Shown: positions 21,552 through 33,798, counted from the first letter of the stretch. The stretch is 64,000 nt of DNA from Symbiodinium kawagutii (GCA_009767595.1 VSDK01009460.1:69923-133922), one strand, 5' to 3'. The notes: generated from the sequence alone by a model not told the origin. Made by a program: numbers and translations.

Positions 21552-24200
21552 TCAGTCTTCAAAGGTTTCAGCAGCTGCTTGGTTCAGCGAACGGACAACT
21601 TCCAAGTGACCATTCTCAGCCGCCAGGTACAGTGAAAATAACCAATCGGCACCTACTTCCATCAGCAAATGGACAACTTCCAAGTGGCCGTTCTGAGCTG
21701 CAATGTACAGTGGTGACGTACCATTGTCTGTTGTGACCTGATTGTAGTCAGCGCCAACTTCCAGTAGCAAACGGACGGCATTGAAGCGGCCATTCTGAGC
21801 CGCAACATGCAGTGGTGTTGCACCAGTGTCTGTTCTTTCCCGATTGCAATCAGCGCCTGCTTGCACCAGAAAATGGACAACTTCCAAGTGGCCATTCTCA
21901 GCTGCAATGAACAATGGTGTTTTGCCAGTGTCCGTTCTAGCCTGGTCGCAGTCAGCGCCCGCTTCCACCAGCAAACAAACAACTTCCAAGTGTCCATTCT
22001 GAGCTGCAATATACAATGGTGTTGCACCAGTGTCTGTTCTTCCCTGGTTGCAGCTAGCGCCTGCTTGCACCAGAAAACGGACAACTTGCGAGTGGCCAAT
22101 CCGAGCTGCCATGTACAATGGCGTTCTCGCATCGTTGATTGTGCCCTTGTTGCAGTCGGCGCCTGCTTCCACCAGCAAACGGACAACTTCCAAGCGTCCA
22201 TTCTGAGCTGCAATATGCAATGGTGTTTTGGCATCGTTTGTTGTGCCCTTGTTGCAGTCAGCACCTGCTTCCACCAGCAAACGGACAACTTCTAAGTGGC
22301 CGCTCATTGCTGCAATGAACCATGGTGTTGCGCCAGTGTCTGTTCTTCCCTGATTGCAGTCAGCATCAGCTTCCACCAGCAAATGGACAACTTCCAAATG
22401 GCCATTCTGAGCTGCAATGCACAATGGTGTTGCACCATTGTCTGTTCTGGCCTGATTGCAGTCTGCACCAGCTTCCACCAGCAAACGGACAACTTCCAAA
22501 TGACTTTTCATAGCTGCAATGTACAATGGCGTTAAACCAATGTCTGCTCTGGCCTTGTTGAAGTCAGCACCAGCTTGCACCAGAAAACGGAGAATTTCCA
22601 AGTGGCCGTTCTGAGCTGCAATGCACACTGGTGTTGTGCCAATGTCTGTTCTTCCCTGGTTGCAGTCGGCAGCAGCTTGCACCAGCAAACGGACAACTTC
22701 CAAGTGTCCATTCTGAGCTGCAACATACAATGGTGTTGCACCATTGTCTGTTCTTCCCTGATTGCAGTCAGCGCCTACTTCCACCAGCAAACGGACAACT
22801 TCCAAGTGTCCATTCTGAGCTGCAACATACAATGGTGTTGCACCATTGTCTGTTCTTCCCTGATTGCAGTCAGCGCCTACTTCCACCAGCAAACGGACAA
22901 CTTCCAAGTGCCCTTTCTCAGCTGCCATGTACAACGGTGTTGTGCCAACGACTCTTGTGCCGCGGTTAAAGTCCGCGCCTGCCTGCAAGAGAAAACGCAC
23001 AACTTCCAAGTGGCCGTTCTGAGCCGCAATGCACAATGCTGTTGTGCCATCGCCTGTTCTGGCCTGATTGCAGTCAGCACCTGCTTGCACCAGCAAACGA
23101 ACAACTGACATGTCTCCGGTTTGAGCTGCAATGAACAATGGTGTTCCGCCAGTGTCCGTTCTAGCCTGATTGCAGTCAGCGCCTACTTCCACCAGCAAAC
23201 GCACAACGTCCAGCTGTCCATTCTGAGCTGCAATATACAGTGGTGTTGCACCAGTGTCTGTTCTTCCCTGATTCCAGTCCGCGCCTGCCTGCAAGAGAAA
23301 ACGCACAACTTCCAAGTGGCCGTTCTGAGAAGCAATGCACAATGCTGTTGTGCCATCGCCTGTTCTGGCCTGATTGCAGTCAGCGCCCGCTTCCGCCAGC
23401 AAACGGACAACTTCCAAGTGTCCATTCTGAGCGGCAATATACAGTGGTGTTGCACCAATGTCAGTTCTTCCCTGATTGCAGTCAGCACCTGCTTGCACCA
23501 GAAAATCGACAACTGCCAAGTGTCCATTCTGAGCTGCAACATACAATGGTGTTGCACCATTGTCTGTTCTTCCCTGGTTGCAGCTAGCGCCTGCTTCGAC
23601 CAGCAAACGAACAACTGCCAAGCGTCTATTTTGAGCTGCAATATACAATGGTGTTGAACCAGTGTCTGTTTTTCCCTGATTGCAGTCGGCGCCTGCTTCC
23701 ACCAGCAAACGGACAACTTGCAAGTGTCCATTCTCAGCTGCCATCCACAACGATGTTCTTCCATCTTCGTCTGTTGAATCTGTCTCTGCGCCTGCTTCAA
23801 GCAACAGCTGCATAGGTTGGACATGTCCATTGCCTGCAGCGCAGTGCAGTGGTGCCCGGCCCTCCAAATCTTTCAAGTTCGGATCGTGCGGGAGCTGCAA
23901 GAGCTGTTCAAGGGCAACTGAATCATTGGCTTCAGATGCAGCCATCATTTCTGGATCTGCGTTTCCCGCGCCTTGTTCAAATTCCAGGAGTACTAGGTGA
24001 ACTTTAGGTGGAACCGCGACCAAAATCTCATCGTCCACAATCTCACCGAAACCGTCTTCTACAAGAATCCTTTGCCGAAATCTAGGAATGCCGATCTCAA
24101 GAGCCAAGAGTCGCTTCACCTCTTTTACTGATTTGCTTTCCACATCATCAGGACGTAGACAGGCAACTGTCTGCCCAGATATGGCCAAGCACACCTCCAT
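21552..24200 (-). CDS. Ubiquitin-like domain plus ankyrin-repeat array protein, 882 aa, single exon
   Basis: Uninterrupted 882-residue frame, the only long intronless gene here. Residues 1 to about 75 look like a ubiquitin-like fold, including a PRFRQR motif and a DD(E)IL turn; this N-terminus is common in Symbiodinium ankyrin proteins. From about residue 115 to the end run roughly 22 ankyrin repeats plus a degenerate last one, each 34 residues (102 bp) rather than the usual 33. The consensus contains TPLYIAAQNGHLEVVRLLVEAGAD followed by a variable CNQGRTD linker with a conserved Cys. Ankyrin arrays bind proteins; partner and location are unknown. The ATG at 24200 is supported by an in-frame TGA six codons upstream. 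Stop is at 21552-21554. The long open frames seen in other registers of this interval are shadows of the repeated codon pattern. Confidence 0.95.
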   Translation of the reverse strand: MEVCLAISGQTVACLRPDDVESKSVKEVKRLLALEIGIPRFRQRILVEDGFGEIVDDEILVAVPPKVHLVLLEFEQGAGNADPEMMAASEANDSVALEQLLQLPHDPNLKDLEGRAPLHCAAGNGHVQPMQLLLEAGAETDSTDEDGRTSLWMAAENGHLQVVRLLVEAGADCNQGKTDTGSTPLYIAAQNRRLAVVRLLVEAGASCNQGRTDNGATPLYVAAQNGHLAVVDFLVQAGADCNQGRTDIGATPLYIAAQNGHLEVVRLLAEAGADCNQARTGDGTTALCIASQNGHLEVVRFLLQAGADWNQGRTDTGATPLYIAAQNGQLDVVRLLVEVGADCNQARTDTGGTPLFIAAQTGDMSVVRLLVQAGADCNQARTGDGTTALCIAAQNGHLEVVRFLLQAGADFNRGTRVVGTTPLYMAAEKGHLEVVRLLVEVGADCNQGRTDNGATPLYVAAQNGHLEVVRLLVEVGADCNQGRTDNGATPLYVAAQNGHLEVVRLLVQAAADCNQGRTDIGTTPVCIAAQNGHLEILRFLVQAGADFNKARADIGLTPLYIAAMKSHLEVVRLLVEAGADCNQARTDNGATPLCIAAQNGHLEVVHLLVEADADCNQGRTDTGATPWFIAAMSGHLEVVRLLVEAGADCNKGTTNDAKTPLHIAAQNGRLEVVRLLVEAGADCNKGTINDARTPLYMAARIGHSQVVRFLVQAGASCNQGRTDTGATPLYIAAQNGHLEVVCLLVEAGADCDQARTDTGKTPLFIAAENGHLEVVHFLVQAGADCNRERTDTGATPLHVAAQNGRFNAVRLLLEVGADYNQVTTDNGTSPLYIAAQNGHLEVVHLLMEVGADWLFSLYLAAENGHLEVVRSLNQAAAETFED
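22690..22895 (-). repeat. Recently duplicated ankyrin units
   Basis: Two adjacent 102-bp ankyrin units inside the 882-aa gene are identical at DNA level over a full period, whereas most neighbouring units differ at many positions. This shows a recent in-frame tandem duplication or gene-conversion event within the array. Confidence 0.85.
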
Positions 24201-25345
24201 GCCAATGCCGCGGTTTCAGATCAAAGCATGACTTTAGCGTTTGTTCAGATTTTTTAGTTGGGGCTGGTTGACCGAACATGTTTGTTGTAAACATAGAACT
24301 AAACATACATGTATAAATGTATATATGCCGTATATGTATATATATATATACATATATATAGGCATTTACAAATAGAACAATACTTGGTACAAATGTAGCC
24401 AAGTCTATTTCAAGCAGCTACAAACACAATAGTATAGAAACAAACACTCACTGCTTGTCTGCTTTCCTGAGAGCCTTTGGCAGCGGCTTTCGCTCATAAG
24501 GAGGATCATCAGGTTTGATGATTCACAAGCATTGTCCATCAGGAACAGCCAAAATACAAGTTCAAACAATTCCCAACTGAAGTTTCAACATGCAATACCA
24601 ACAAGACACACCGCAGGTGGCACATTACCATTACCCAATCATAGCCAACGGAAAATCGGTGAAGTGGTGTGTCTCATGGGCCTGCTGGCAGTGATGAAAC
24701 ACGAACTATGGACCCTACTCGCAAACGAAGGTTTGTAAGGGATTGTTTGATTTCGAAATGAGTATTTAAAATCATCAATCAGAAGTGTTTGAGTTCTGAT
24801 TTTTGTAAGGGTTGTTTCAAACGGTTCGTAAGGGTTGTATTGACAATCATCCAAACGTGTGTCTAAATCATGGCTGCTTGGCTTGTTGGCTATCAATCAT
24901 CGATTAACAAGCATCTACCGATGTCTACCGCGCCTGAGTCAATGGTTGATCATATCAATCAATTCTTCCTGCTTAAGTCACCATCCGGCCCTGTCGTGTA
25001 AACGATGGAACTGGAAGGAGAACATCCCAACTGTGGTTGTTCCAACCATGAAGCAGGGAGCCGACATCCATTTGAGGTGATTCAACATCATCTTGGCTGT
25101 AAACCACACGCCTCCATCACGTGTTGTTGCCATGTCACCACATCTCTGAATGTGAGCTGCAGCCTGGTGGTCCAGACTGTTCCAGTTGTATCTACTCAGT
25201 AACAAACAAGCACTGATTGAAGGAAAACACTACCGCTAAATATAGATGGTCAAAAATGGGGGGTAGCTGCGAAAAAAATGCCGAAGATTTCAGATTTCCC
25301 TCCTTTATCAGCATTTTTATGGGTGGAATGTGGCGGAAATCATCT
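24201..25345. other. Upstream region of the ankyrin gene
   Basis: Contains a TATATA/CATATA tract at 24315-24360, about 115-160 bp upstream of the start codon. No TATA-type promoter can be claimed from this, because such tracts are common here. Between 24.5 and 25.3 kb there is nothing convincingly coding. Confidence 0.4.
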
Positions 25346-25460
25346 GGCTGTGGGTCAAAACCCTGTGCCCCTGGTTCCCATATCATTGGCCATTGTTTCC
25401 CTTATTATTGGTGGTCATTATCCCCCATTATTGGTTGGTTAAGATTGACCCATAGCCATC
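25346..25460 (+). mobile_element. Family-2 element ending at an exon
   Basis: GCTGTGGGTCAAAACCCTG ... GATTGACCCATAGCCAT. The exon 25467-25620 begins six bases after it. Confidence 0.75.
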
Positions 25461-25466
25461 TGTGAG

Positions 25467-25620
25467 GAAGGGATACTGTATGACACAGTCACTCAACGAG
25501 GCTATCTCCAGGCTCGACCAGGCGGGGGCTGTGACAACTGAGACTGTGGCAGGAGACGGCCACCCAATTGTACCTGCAGGACGATTCGAGGAGCCGAGTA
25601 GGCTGGAACTAATCATCTAA
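25467..25620 (+). CDS. Candidate terminal exon abutting a repeat element
   Basis: Frame KGYCMTQSLNEAISRLDQAG followed by TETVAGDGHPIVPAGRFEEP and a stop at 25618-25620. The acceptor AG (25465-25466) lies only a few bases after the terminal repeat of a family-2 element ending TTGACCCATAGCCAT, so the splice site seems to be supplied at the element border. The minus strand is much less protein-like. It is one of very few plus-strand calls; no upstream partner exon was found. Confidence 0.42.
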
Positions 25621-25624
25621 ACGG

Positions 25625-25990
25625 TGGTTTATGATGATCATTACTAGTGGTTTATAATGATCATTACTAGTGTTACTAGTGGTTTATAATCAGCATATCT
25701 GTATACTGGTTTGGTGGTTTCTCAAGTCATAGGGGACCCCAAAAAATGGTTGGTTTATTACTATAAATGACTATTAATAAATGACTATTAAAATCATCCA
25801 TTAATAGTCATTTATAGTAATAAACCAACCATTTTTGGGGGTACCCCTATTTTGAAAAACCACCAAACCAATATTAAGATATGCTCATTATAAACCACTA
25901 GTAATGATCATTATAAACTAGTATGAGATTAACTAGTCTGGATATTTTAAACATTAGATATTAACTAGTAATGATCATTATAAACCACTA
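25625..25990. mobile_element. Large palindrome built around a family-1 element
   Basis: The central 25711-25868 is a near-perfect family-1 foldback: both arms carry TGGTTGGTTTATTACTATAA or its complement. The palindrome continues outward on both sides through GGTTTATAATGATCATTACT-type sequence, giving an inverted repeat of roughly 370 bp that could extrude as a long hairpin. Confidence 0.75.
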
Positions 25991-26530
25991 GTATGGATCA
26001 TTACTAACCATTAAGATGGCTGAAGTAGCTGGATGTTAAGAATGGGTAATTTTCGAATATTAAACCACTTGAAAACCACTCACCAATCAACTGACCGATC
26101 TAAATTACTGTATGGACTGCTTTATTGCGAGTATGGTTCAAAATTCCAATTGCATGGAGTGGTTTACTACCATGAATTGACTAGTCATACAACACTACTG
26201 TAAGGTAATCATACCATTTCCTGGTTCATTCATGGATAACAATCATTGGCGCTTCGCATCGTCAATTATGCTTTCCATCAGGTTCTCATAACCATCAGCG
26301 GATGCAGGTCACTGCCAGCTCCACACCTAGCCTAGAAGACAATCGAAAGCTTCATCATTCCACTTAGTGATTGAAGCAAACCTCCATTATGGTCAGTGAC
26401 CAGGTGCTGACAGTTAATATAAACCAGCCATCAAACCTTTTCTCGGGTCGTTTCAGCTTGTGAAAAGTCTTGAAAAAGCAGCAGGCTTCTCCACTCCTCC
26501 TCGCAGGGCTCCAGGGACCACCAACTTCTT

Positions 26531-29500
26531 TCAGTTGGGATCCAAGTCTACAATGAAGGCACCCCAGTCATGACCTCCACAGCCTGACCACATGACCAGA
26601 TCCAAGGCAGAGATCTCAGGGATCTCGCGCCAAGTCTGCCAACTCAATGAATTTCCCCAAACGTTTCCGCACGGATCTCAGGGTTGCCACCAGATTCCAT
26701 GCCAAGTCCTGGGCAAGATCCGGGCTGTCCTAACCAACAGCTCTGTGGCATCGGAATGCTATGATGCTCCCATAAAGGAGTCAACTGCTATCAAGTAATT
26801 AGCCATTAACCGTGGTATCTTCAAAGCATTAAGTTGTAAGTAACAACGACTATATACTTACAATATAGTCGTTGTTGTATTCATAGCATCTTCAAACCAC
26901 ACGAACCACCAGTGACCTCAGTTTGCATTGGCCGCGGAATAGGATGCTGAGATGGTCAGTGTGAAAAAAGAGCGAGAATGGAAATTCTGGTCAAAAGATA
27001 ACTGGAAATGGCACACATAGCGGCGTCCACTATTCGTCGCAGCATTTGCAAGCGTGAATGCCTGGTAATCGCAGTCGACAAACCATGGGGAGAATAGCCC
27101 CTGAACTAACGATCGCCAGCACTCTTGATCGTGTGATGACTGAGACCTGAGAGAACAAGAAAAAGAAGGAAATGAGCTGCAATAGAACACATAAGCGTAA
27201 ATAAAATAGGAACAATGTTGCCTGAATATCCAAAACCACTGGAATCATCATGTATACGCATTGGCACAATTCTTTACTCACTTTATTCAGTCATTATCAG
27301 CTATTGCATATTACCATCCACTTATTAACAATATACACCAAAACTCTTCTTAACAGCTCAATTTACACCATCAACCACGATTCACCAAATAATTAACCAC
27401 TAATCAACCACTCATCAACCCTTACCATTAACAACCAACTACTTAACCAACTAATTCACCAACTACTGAACCACTTCTTACCTCACAGCTCAACCTCCCA
27501 GCACCCCACCCCACACCCCATGGCCCACCGGGTCCTGCTCGTCCTTGGCGGCGCGTTCCGTCTCGCTGACCACCAGCTGCAAGGCCCCGCGGCTGAAGTC
27601 CACCGTGGCCGCGTCGATGGCTGCGTTCAAGCCGTTCAGCTCTTGGCCTCGCCGCGCGCAGCGCCGGGGATGAGCTGATGGCCGTGATGAACACGGGAAT
27701 AAGATGATTGTAACTGGTGATATGATGGTTTATGAGCTAGTTTATGATGGTTATAACTGGTTTAATGAAGAACCAGGATGGTTATAAATGGTTGATGAAC
27801 TAGTTTATGATGATTATAACTGGTGATAACTGGTGATAACTGGAGATACTGGTGATCCAGCTACACAGGAATAGTGATGAACCGTTGATGAGCTGGTTTA
27901 TGATGGTTATAACTGGTGATAACTGGTGATAGCTGGCGAACATTGAGTTGGTGATGCGCATAGTTCAACAAGCAGGTGATGAGCAAATAGTTCACCTGGT
28001 GATAGCTTAACTGCGTTCATAAGCTGGTTGGAGTATCTTTTAAACCAGCGGTACTCGTCATCAACCAGCGGTTCTCCTCATCAACCAGCTTATAACCAGA
28101 CTGATAGCCATCGGGTGTTCAGATTATTTGTGATTAACTTGTGGATAGCAATGATAACGACGAGAACTCGTGATAAGTAGACAATGGCTGATGGCTGCTT
28201 TATGATGATTGCGTGGTTATAAGCTGGTTTATGATTCTGATTAGCTGGTGAACAATGAATTGTTTGGTTGCTCACCAGCTACTATGCTGAACCAACTGAC
28301 CAAATATTCAGCGGTCAATATGAGGGTGGTTGAAGAATGGATTCATAATTAATCGTAATCACGATAGTTGATTATAAACATGATTACTGTAGCTGGGTGA
28401 TAATGATTTGTTACAATTGTCATTTCTCTGGATGAGCCTTATTGGATACTGGTCAATCACAATGAATCAATGCTTCAGCGGTACTACGACAACTAAACCT
28501 GATTATAATGATGTTGGTATACAGAGAATTGGCACATGATGAGCATCGCCTTTGTGATAGTTCACCTCTGTTCTTATAGTTGATACTGGCTGGTTGTGAT
28601 GATTGTCAGTATCAGTGTCAGCAATTGCAATACACCGGAGTGCCGAGCTGATCAAAACAATCAGAATCAGTATAGTAGGTAGTTAATAGACATCATGAGC
28701 CAATACAAGTCGTTGATTGTCATGAGCATTGCTGACCACGACCTAGCAATCACTCTACGCCATTCTTATACCACTCAAACAAATCAACAAACTAATCAGT
28801 CAAAGGATTTAAGGTTGTCAGGTTTAGTGTGCAACAACAGAAATGATCCCAAAGAGTGATTCTCAGAGAGCAACGGATAGCCTTGTTCCGCCGATCTTCT
28901 GCCAAGAGACCCAGCAACACGTAAGCTTGCTCCGCCTCTTTGAACTTCTCATCATCCTCCACGGTGCTTTCTTGTTGGGACAATAAGTTCAGCACCTGAA
29001 AGCGATCGTACAGGCAGCGGGCAGGCCCTGTTGCTACCTGTTGCTACAGCCCAAGGGGCTTGGGACGTACATGCATCATTCCAAGAAAAACCGCCAAGGT
29101 GGTTGAGAAGATGGTTGATGCGCGTTGTTGCTTTTTGATATCAATCAGTAAGAGTTCATACACCTGGAGGTTTCCCCTTGAACAAAATGTGATTCCACCA
29201 ACGAAATGACCGCCCTTGGTCATGCCAAGAAACTATTGTAACCTGTTGCCAACTGAAAGTACTGACATTAATGGGATTTTGCTGCAGGTTCCAGATGAAA
29301 CTGGCCCCCTTCACTCCCCCTCAGATCTTTATTAAGCTCAGCACACGCTTGCCACGGATCCGCAAGAGGCTCTCGGAGAAATTTGCACCGCGCAGGTTGG
29401 TCTTGAGATCCTCAAACTTTCCTTCACCCACCAAAGATTCGAAGGGTTGCCTTGTGCACGGTTGAGGAGACTCTGTTGAACAATTCCTCTTGTTTGGGTA

Positions 29501-29879
29501 GTTGGCCACCGTAACAAAAAGCATTAAAAAAAACTGTGTCACAATCCCAGTGCCAAATATCACCCAGCTACAATAAAGCTTGAGTCTCGTTCAACTGCGC
29601 CAAGATCTCCGGGATGCCAACAGATTCTGAAGTCTCTCCTTCGTAAAATTTCCCCGTCTCCCAGAAATAGCCCTTGAGCTTCAAAGGGTTGAAGGGCTCC
29701 TCTGCTCGAGATTCTTCTGTCACCAGGGTGGTGAGGAAAACTGGTAGAAGTCCCAGGCGTCGTCTTTGTACGCGAGGACTCGAAAAGTTCAGACTGCCAC
29801 TGTGCAGCAAAAACCATCCGAAATATGCAGCAACTGCCGTCTGCCGAAACAGCCTCCGAGAGGCAAAGCCATGGGCCAT
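26531..29879 (-). CDS. Plastid/thylakoid-targeted conserved algal-type protein, five exons, about 254 aa
   Basis: Exons: 29596-29879 (start ATG 29879), 29347-29450, 28875-29027, 27529-27647, 26531-26635 (stop). All phases agree and the sum is 765 nt. The first exon shows a bipartite targeting N-terminus: a hydrophobic stretch (AVAAYFGWFLLHSG), a basic region, then a twin-arginine-like QRRRLGLLPVFLTTLV segment and a cleavage-like SRAEEP. Next comes NPLKLKGYFWETGKFYEG. LKG-FWETGK, followed by GKFEDLKTNLRG, LLRIRGK and a helical LNGLNAAIDAATVDFSRG, resembles a conserved but poorly characterised family of plastid proteins in photosynthetic algae. That match is from memory. Lumenal delivery is inferred from the signal. 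The last exon (DLVMWSGCGGHDWGAFIVD) is the least certain member. Confidence 0.62.
26842..26876. repeat. 14-bp perfect inverted repeat
   Basis: AACAACGACTATAT and its complement separated by 7 bases, in the last intron of the plastid-protein gene. Confidence 0.8.
29028..29047 (-). repeat. Tandem duplication of a splice acceptor
   Basis: The 10-bp word GTAGCAACAG occurs twice in tandem immediately before the exon starting at 29027, so two AG acceptors lie 10 nt apart. Use of the upstream copy would add 10 nt and shift the frame. Confidence 0.8.
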
Positions 29880-31441
29880 GATGAGTCGATTGACTATAGG
29901 ATATCAAATATACACACACATATACACTCACATCAGCAAAAGTGCTGGTCAGAACATGGGTATATCACGGTATAGCAGATCATACATGATACATGTTGAT
30001 GGTTAAGAATGTAGAAGCCAAACAGAACTACGTCTTTTTTGCTGCTTGCCTTTCAAGGAGAGCAAACATGTTACCATCTCCACAACTTGGAGGTTGCCAA
30101 ACACTGACGCCAATATCATAAGTCACTGTCAGCGTATGTCAGTTCGGTTATCATTCAGAACCAACCAAGCAGCATACGGTTGAGGCGCATCCTGCGAAGT
30201 ATATCTGCCCGTTTGGAACTAACATGCTGGGCTGTGAGCAACGCAGCTACAAAAGCGAGCGTCAATTGAACTGTGACAACGTCGTTCCAAAGCACTGAAA
30301 GTATCGGTGGTGAACCGGAGAGCAACCAGAATGGTGCGTTACATGGTGAATCAACATGAAGAATGATCTAACAAGTCGAAACATGTAGCTTTCTCAAAAA
30401 TTCAATTCAGGGTGTTTTTTCAGTTGGCAGACCAACCAATGCATGTGGTTGCAGTTGGGATTATTTTTTTTCGTCATGGTCAATCGGCTGACATGAACAT
30501 GCTTACCCACCTGCTGAACTTTCTCTGCAGCATGGGTACAAATACATCTCCTCAGCATGATGATGGGTATGAACAATTCCAGCAGAATGAAAAGCCTAGG
30601 GATTTCCTTTGAAAATTGCCATCCATGTTGTTCTAAGCCGCCCCCCAAAAAATGAGCAACACATTGGGACTCGCAAATTATAGGACCGATCAAGACGGAA
30701 TTCAGCATGAGGGCATCTATCTACGCCCGCGCAAATCATTGATCATTGGTTTACGCCCGGTGGCCATGGAGAAACGTCACAAGCAGTGAAGCCCCCAATG
30801 CCCAGCTGAGTGAGGAAAACCCTCAACCAGGTCCTTCCAAATTCCCCCGAGACCCACCAAAAGCAAAAGCACGCGGGGTTTGGGGCACTGCCATGATGAC
30901 AAACTCACATTGACATGGGTCCGTAATGACTTTGACGTTCATTTTATTGCTATGGACCGTGTCTGGCCCTAGGTTTTGTACCACCAAAGGCTGCTCAAGG
31001 ATCGTCGAGATGGCCCCCCTTCCTCTTGGCGTATTGGCTGAGCAGTTCCAGCCACAAGCTAATTCTGAATTCTTTGTTAAGGGCTTCAGCTGGGGCCATT
31101 GGATCACCAGATTCAAAGCCACAATTCTGGCTGATTCTACATGCTCAGACAACTTGCCAGTAGAACTGTTGATAAGCAATGTTGATCAGATACCAATGCG
31201 TCAACAAATCACTCGATGCAAATGGTTTATGACCAACTCGGGACTTGGCTATACCTTCTGCATGACTTTATTGATGAGCAGGAGTGGTGAATTCACTCAT
31301 TCATAGTATAATTATGTATAATTCCAGCATTGGCACTATGTAAGCCAAACTGACCAATTACAATCCACGTCCTGGTGGTGTTACAGTAGCTACCTGCTGA
31401 CGTTACCAAAGACCAACAGCGGTTCCCTGGTGAGCAGGGGG

Positions 31442-33766
31442 TCACTTCTCGATGTACTCTGCGCAAAGAGGTGTCTGAGTGAAGTCTCTGATCTCGAAGT
31501 AGGGCTTCATGTCAGGACTGCACCTGGTGGAGCCATGGGTGGAGCCATGGGTGGAGCCATGGGTGGAGCCATGGCGGACATAGTTCATGATGCTGGTAAG
31601 TCTGTTGGCCAGTGATGAATTATTAGCTGGTGAGAAAGATGGACACAGTAGGGCGGTAATTGATAGATTGTGGGATACTTAGGCAGAGAAGTAGCTAGGT
31701 AGAGAGCTGGACAGAAGGGAGAAAGATAGATAGACAGACAGACAGACAGGCCAATAGATGATTGGATGGCTAAATAGATGCATAGGCGGGCATCGATAGA
31801 CTGGTAAGGTAAATATACAGATAAACAGTCAAGTGGATAGAAAAAGAGAGACAGTTTGCAGCCACCGCTCACTGTTTCAGTGGATGATTCCATCATCCCT
31901 GCATCACTGCCAGTCTCCCTCATCTATGTTTGGGAAGCTTCGGCCACCTCCGAATGTGTGGTACCTCTGTTCCCTCCCATTCGCAATGGACCCAAGACTC
32001 GTTCACAGCCACCATCTGGATTTCTAATCTGGGCGGCCCGGCAATTTCAAGCATTTGCTTCCCTGTTCCACAAAGGCCACTTTGTCATAGCCCTTGAGGT
32101 AAATGACCTGTAGCTGAGCTGGTCGAGCAGCTTGAACCGCCCCAACGGCTTTCAGTCCTGCAGCCACCCTTCCGCTGTGGATCCGTGCCGAGAGATGAGT
32201 CCAATATAAAGGTCACATGCGGAGGCTGAAAATTCTGATGATCCCAATGGACAGCTTCCTTCCCCTAGGAACTCGAATCACGCTAAGAGAACTCCAGAAC
32301 ACACCCTACATCAGCTGCCGAACAACGAGATCATCCAGCCATCCATGCTTCACTGGCAGCGAAGACCCGGCACTGCAACGGAACCGCGCACCTTTTCACA
32401 GTGGGATTGATGTCCATTGCCATCCTTCAGAGGGGACCTGAGATGCCGCAGCATGCGATGCCACAGCTGTTGGGCTACCGGTGTCAGTTTCAGCAAAGTC
32501 GGCCCCTAAGGTGCAAGTAACTCATGTAAAACTTAGAAGACAATCGCATTTAACTTTTATGGTTTCATCTGTGCTCAATGCCCCAAGCTGCGATCTCCTT
32601 GTACAAGTCGGCTAGCGCTCAGATTTCCGCTGCATGGATGATAGCCCAGGTCGAATAGATAGAACCCTCGGGGCCTCTGGGGGGGTGTCCTGAAATGCGG
32701 GCAACCTGGGGAAATCCCAAACCAACTAGATTCTCAGAGATGTTCATTTCCTGCCAACAGGGAAACCACAACCATCCCTGTCAAAACTTGAGCCTACTCA
32801 AGCTGGATCGGCCAACCCATGTTTTCCATGTCCTAAAAGGTTCGGCTCTTGATCCACCAGCATCCCACTGTGATCTCCACTGCGAGCCCCTGTGATCCAC
32901 ACTGGCTGAAGCGGATGATGTTGTACTGCTGCGGCACATCCTGCCACAGGTGCCACTCACGGCTACCAATCAGCAAGACCACCGACGCGCGACTGTGCCA
33001 ACTGGGATCGAAGTTTGATGAATGTTTGGAACCCTCACGCCGAAGCATCAACCGACCGAATCTGTTGGAGTTGGATTTTCTTTCGCCATCATCAAGTAAG
33101 TAATTAATCAGTATAGTTTTTACCTGGATGAGTTGTAAACCATCTAAAATTAAGTAGCACAATAGTGCACTCTTCTCTACCGACAACGCTCCGCTGTTCA
33201 CTGGACTGCGAATCCGTTGCTTCAAACATCTGTGCTTCCACAAACATGGCAGCGTTCAGGACGCACCAATCAAAAGAGTAGCAACCATGTCCTTCTGGGG
33301 CTGGTTGCTGATGCACTATACACATATGATTGGATATGATCATTATGATTGACATGACCACGATCACCATCACCACCATCATCATCAACATCATCATCAT
33401 CATCATCATCATCATCATTCACTATCATCAACCATTATATTCCCATAGATTCCAATGACTGCTGGTGATCCGCTCCTATCAACGCGCGCCTCCGCCATGC
33501 CTTGATCCACCAGGAAGGCAGTGAACTCCTGAAGCCATAAACCAGCACAGGAGGGGTGCGCACCATGGATGGTAGGGGAGGAGAACCAGCAGCAATGGGA
33601 ATACATGGGAATATAAGTATTTGCATACATAGAAATATATATATATATCAACGTATATATATATATATATATATACATATATACATGTCCAATGTATATA
33701 TTGCCAGAATTACACTTAGAACGAAGGTATATAATTCATGATCATGAGGATTCATGATGCTGCTGC

Positions 33767-33798
<32 letters not shown>

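Noticed and set aside
21662..23830. Long Cys/Trp/Gln-rich open frames on both strands inside the ankyrin gene
   Set aside because: They are frame shadows created by the 102-bp repeat; the 882-aa frame explains the interval.
28875..29027. FKEAEQAYVLLGLLAEDRR resembling helix III of a DnaJ J-domain
   Set aside because: No HPD motif or preceding helices, and the exon fits by phase in the plastid-protein gene.
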